From Acetobacteraceae bacterium (lineage in GTDB: Bacteria > Pseudomonadota > Alphaproteobacteria > Acetobacterales > Acetobacteraceae), in the NCBI GenBank assembly GCA_014377905.1, contig JACMOQ010000170.1:1-5852 (forward strand): a stretch of 5,852 bases of DNA, written 5' to 3'. Below, piece after piece: positions 5,781 through 5,852 of the stretch (the stretch's first letter is position 1; each line of letters opens with the position of its first letter). A program made the position numbers and the translations under genes. A model generated the notes under the pieces. That model searched no databases. It had not been told where the DNA came from and was given only the letters and a program-made list of their open reading frames with translations.

Positions 5781-5852
5781 TATAGAGGTCCGTGGGATAT
5801 GAGGTGGATGTTTTGCCGATCCGCGCTGGTTCGTGCAAGCCTGGGTGGCTTC
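5781..5852. other. Upstream flank of rph, no assignable gene
   Basis: These 72 bases should hold the rph leader and perhaps its promoter. On the minus strand, TTGCAC (5838 to 5833) is 17 bases from CAAAAC, a poor pairing. TATAAT (5784 to 5779) overlaps the ATG itself. On the plus strand, short frames from ATG 5799 or GTG 5792 run open to the edge but resemble nothing I recognise. They do not look like the start of HrcA, which often lies divergent from rph in alphaproteobacteria. Confidence 0.4.

Noticed and set aside
5810..5838. TTGCAC with CAAAAC 17 bases on (minus strand) as an rph promoter
   Set aside because: The -10 match is poor and the -35 is only partial. It is not strong enough to list as a promoter.
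5792..5852. Plus-strand frames from GTG 5792 and ATG 5799 running off the window end, possible divergent gene
   Set aside because: There are only 18-20 codons, no clear ribosome binding site, and no resemblance to HrcA or another expected neighbour of rph.

Overview
The window has high GC content and dense third-position G/C. It looks like an ordinary chromosomal segment of a proteobacterium, most likely an alphaproteobacterium. The reasons are the tightly coupled rph-rdgB pair, the abundance of ABC-type solute-binding proteins, and the overall protein style. I cannot name a genus. No mobile element, CRISPR array, tRNA or rRNA is visible, and no non-coding stretch exceeds about 130 bases.

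Layout: (1) 1-80 is a C-rich non-coding end containing a perfect GC hairpin and, on the minus strand, a G-run cluster. Both lie just downstream of the first gene. (2) 81-1304, minus strand, is an exported solute-binding protein of the branched-chain amino acid (LivJ/LivK-like) class, with no transporter partner in the window. (3) 1305-1433 is a divergent intergenic region with two clear ribosome binding sites. (4) 1434-4455, plus strand, is a compact three-gene operon for a CUT1-type (carbohydrate) ABC importer: binding protein, MalF/UgpA-like permease and MalG/UgpE-like permease. The genes are separated by 0 and 1 bases, and both permeases appear to start with GTG. (5) A 9-base convergent junction contains an imperfect hairpin. 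(6) 4465-5780, minus strand, is rdgB (XTP/dITP pyrophosphatase) behind rph (RNase PH), joined by a TAATG stop/start overlap. (7) 5781-5852 is the upstream side of rph, with no assignable gene.

How the genes work together: the three plus-strand genes would make the periplasmic receptor and membrane channel of an importer whose ATPase (MalK/UgpC type) must be supplied from outside the window. The substrate cannot be read from sequence alone. RNase PH (tRNA 3'-end trimming) and RdgB (nucleotide pool cleaning) form an unrelated housekeeping pair. I found no convincing new biological system. The points worth checking are the missing ATPase, the orphan LivK-type receptor, the coupled GTG starts, and the structures at the gene ends.
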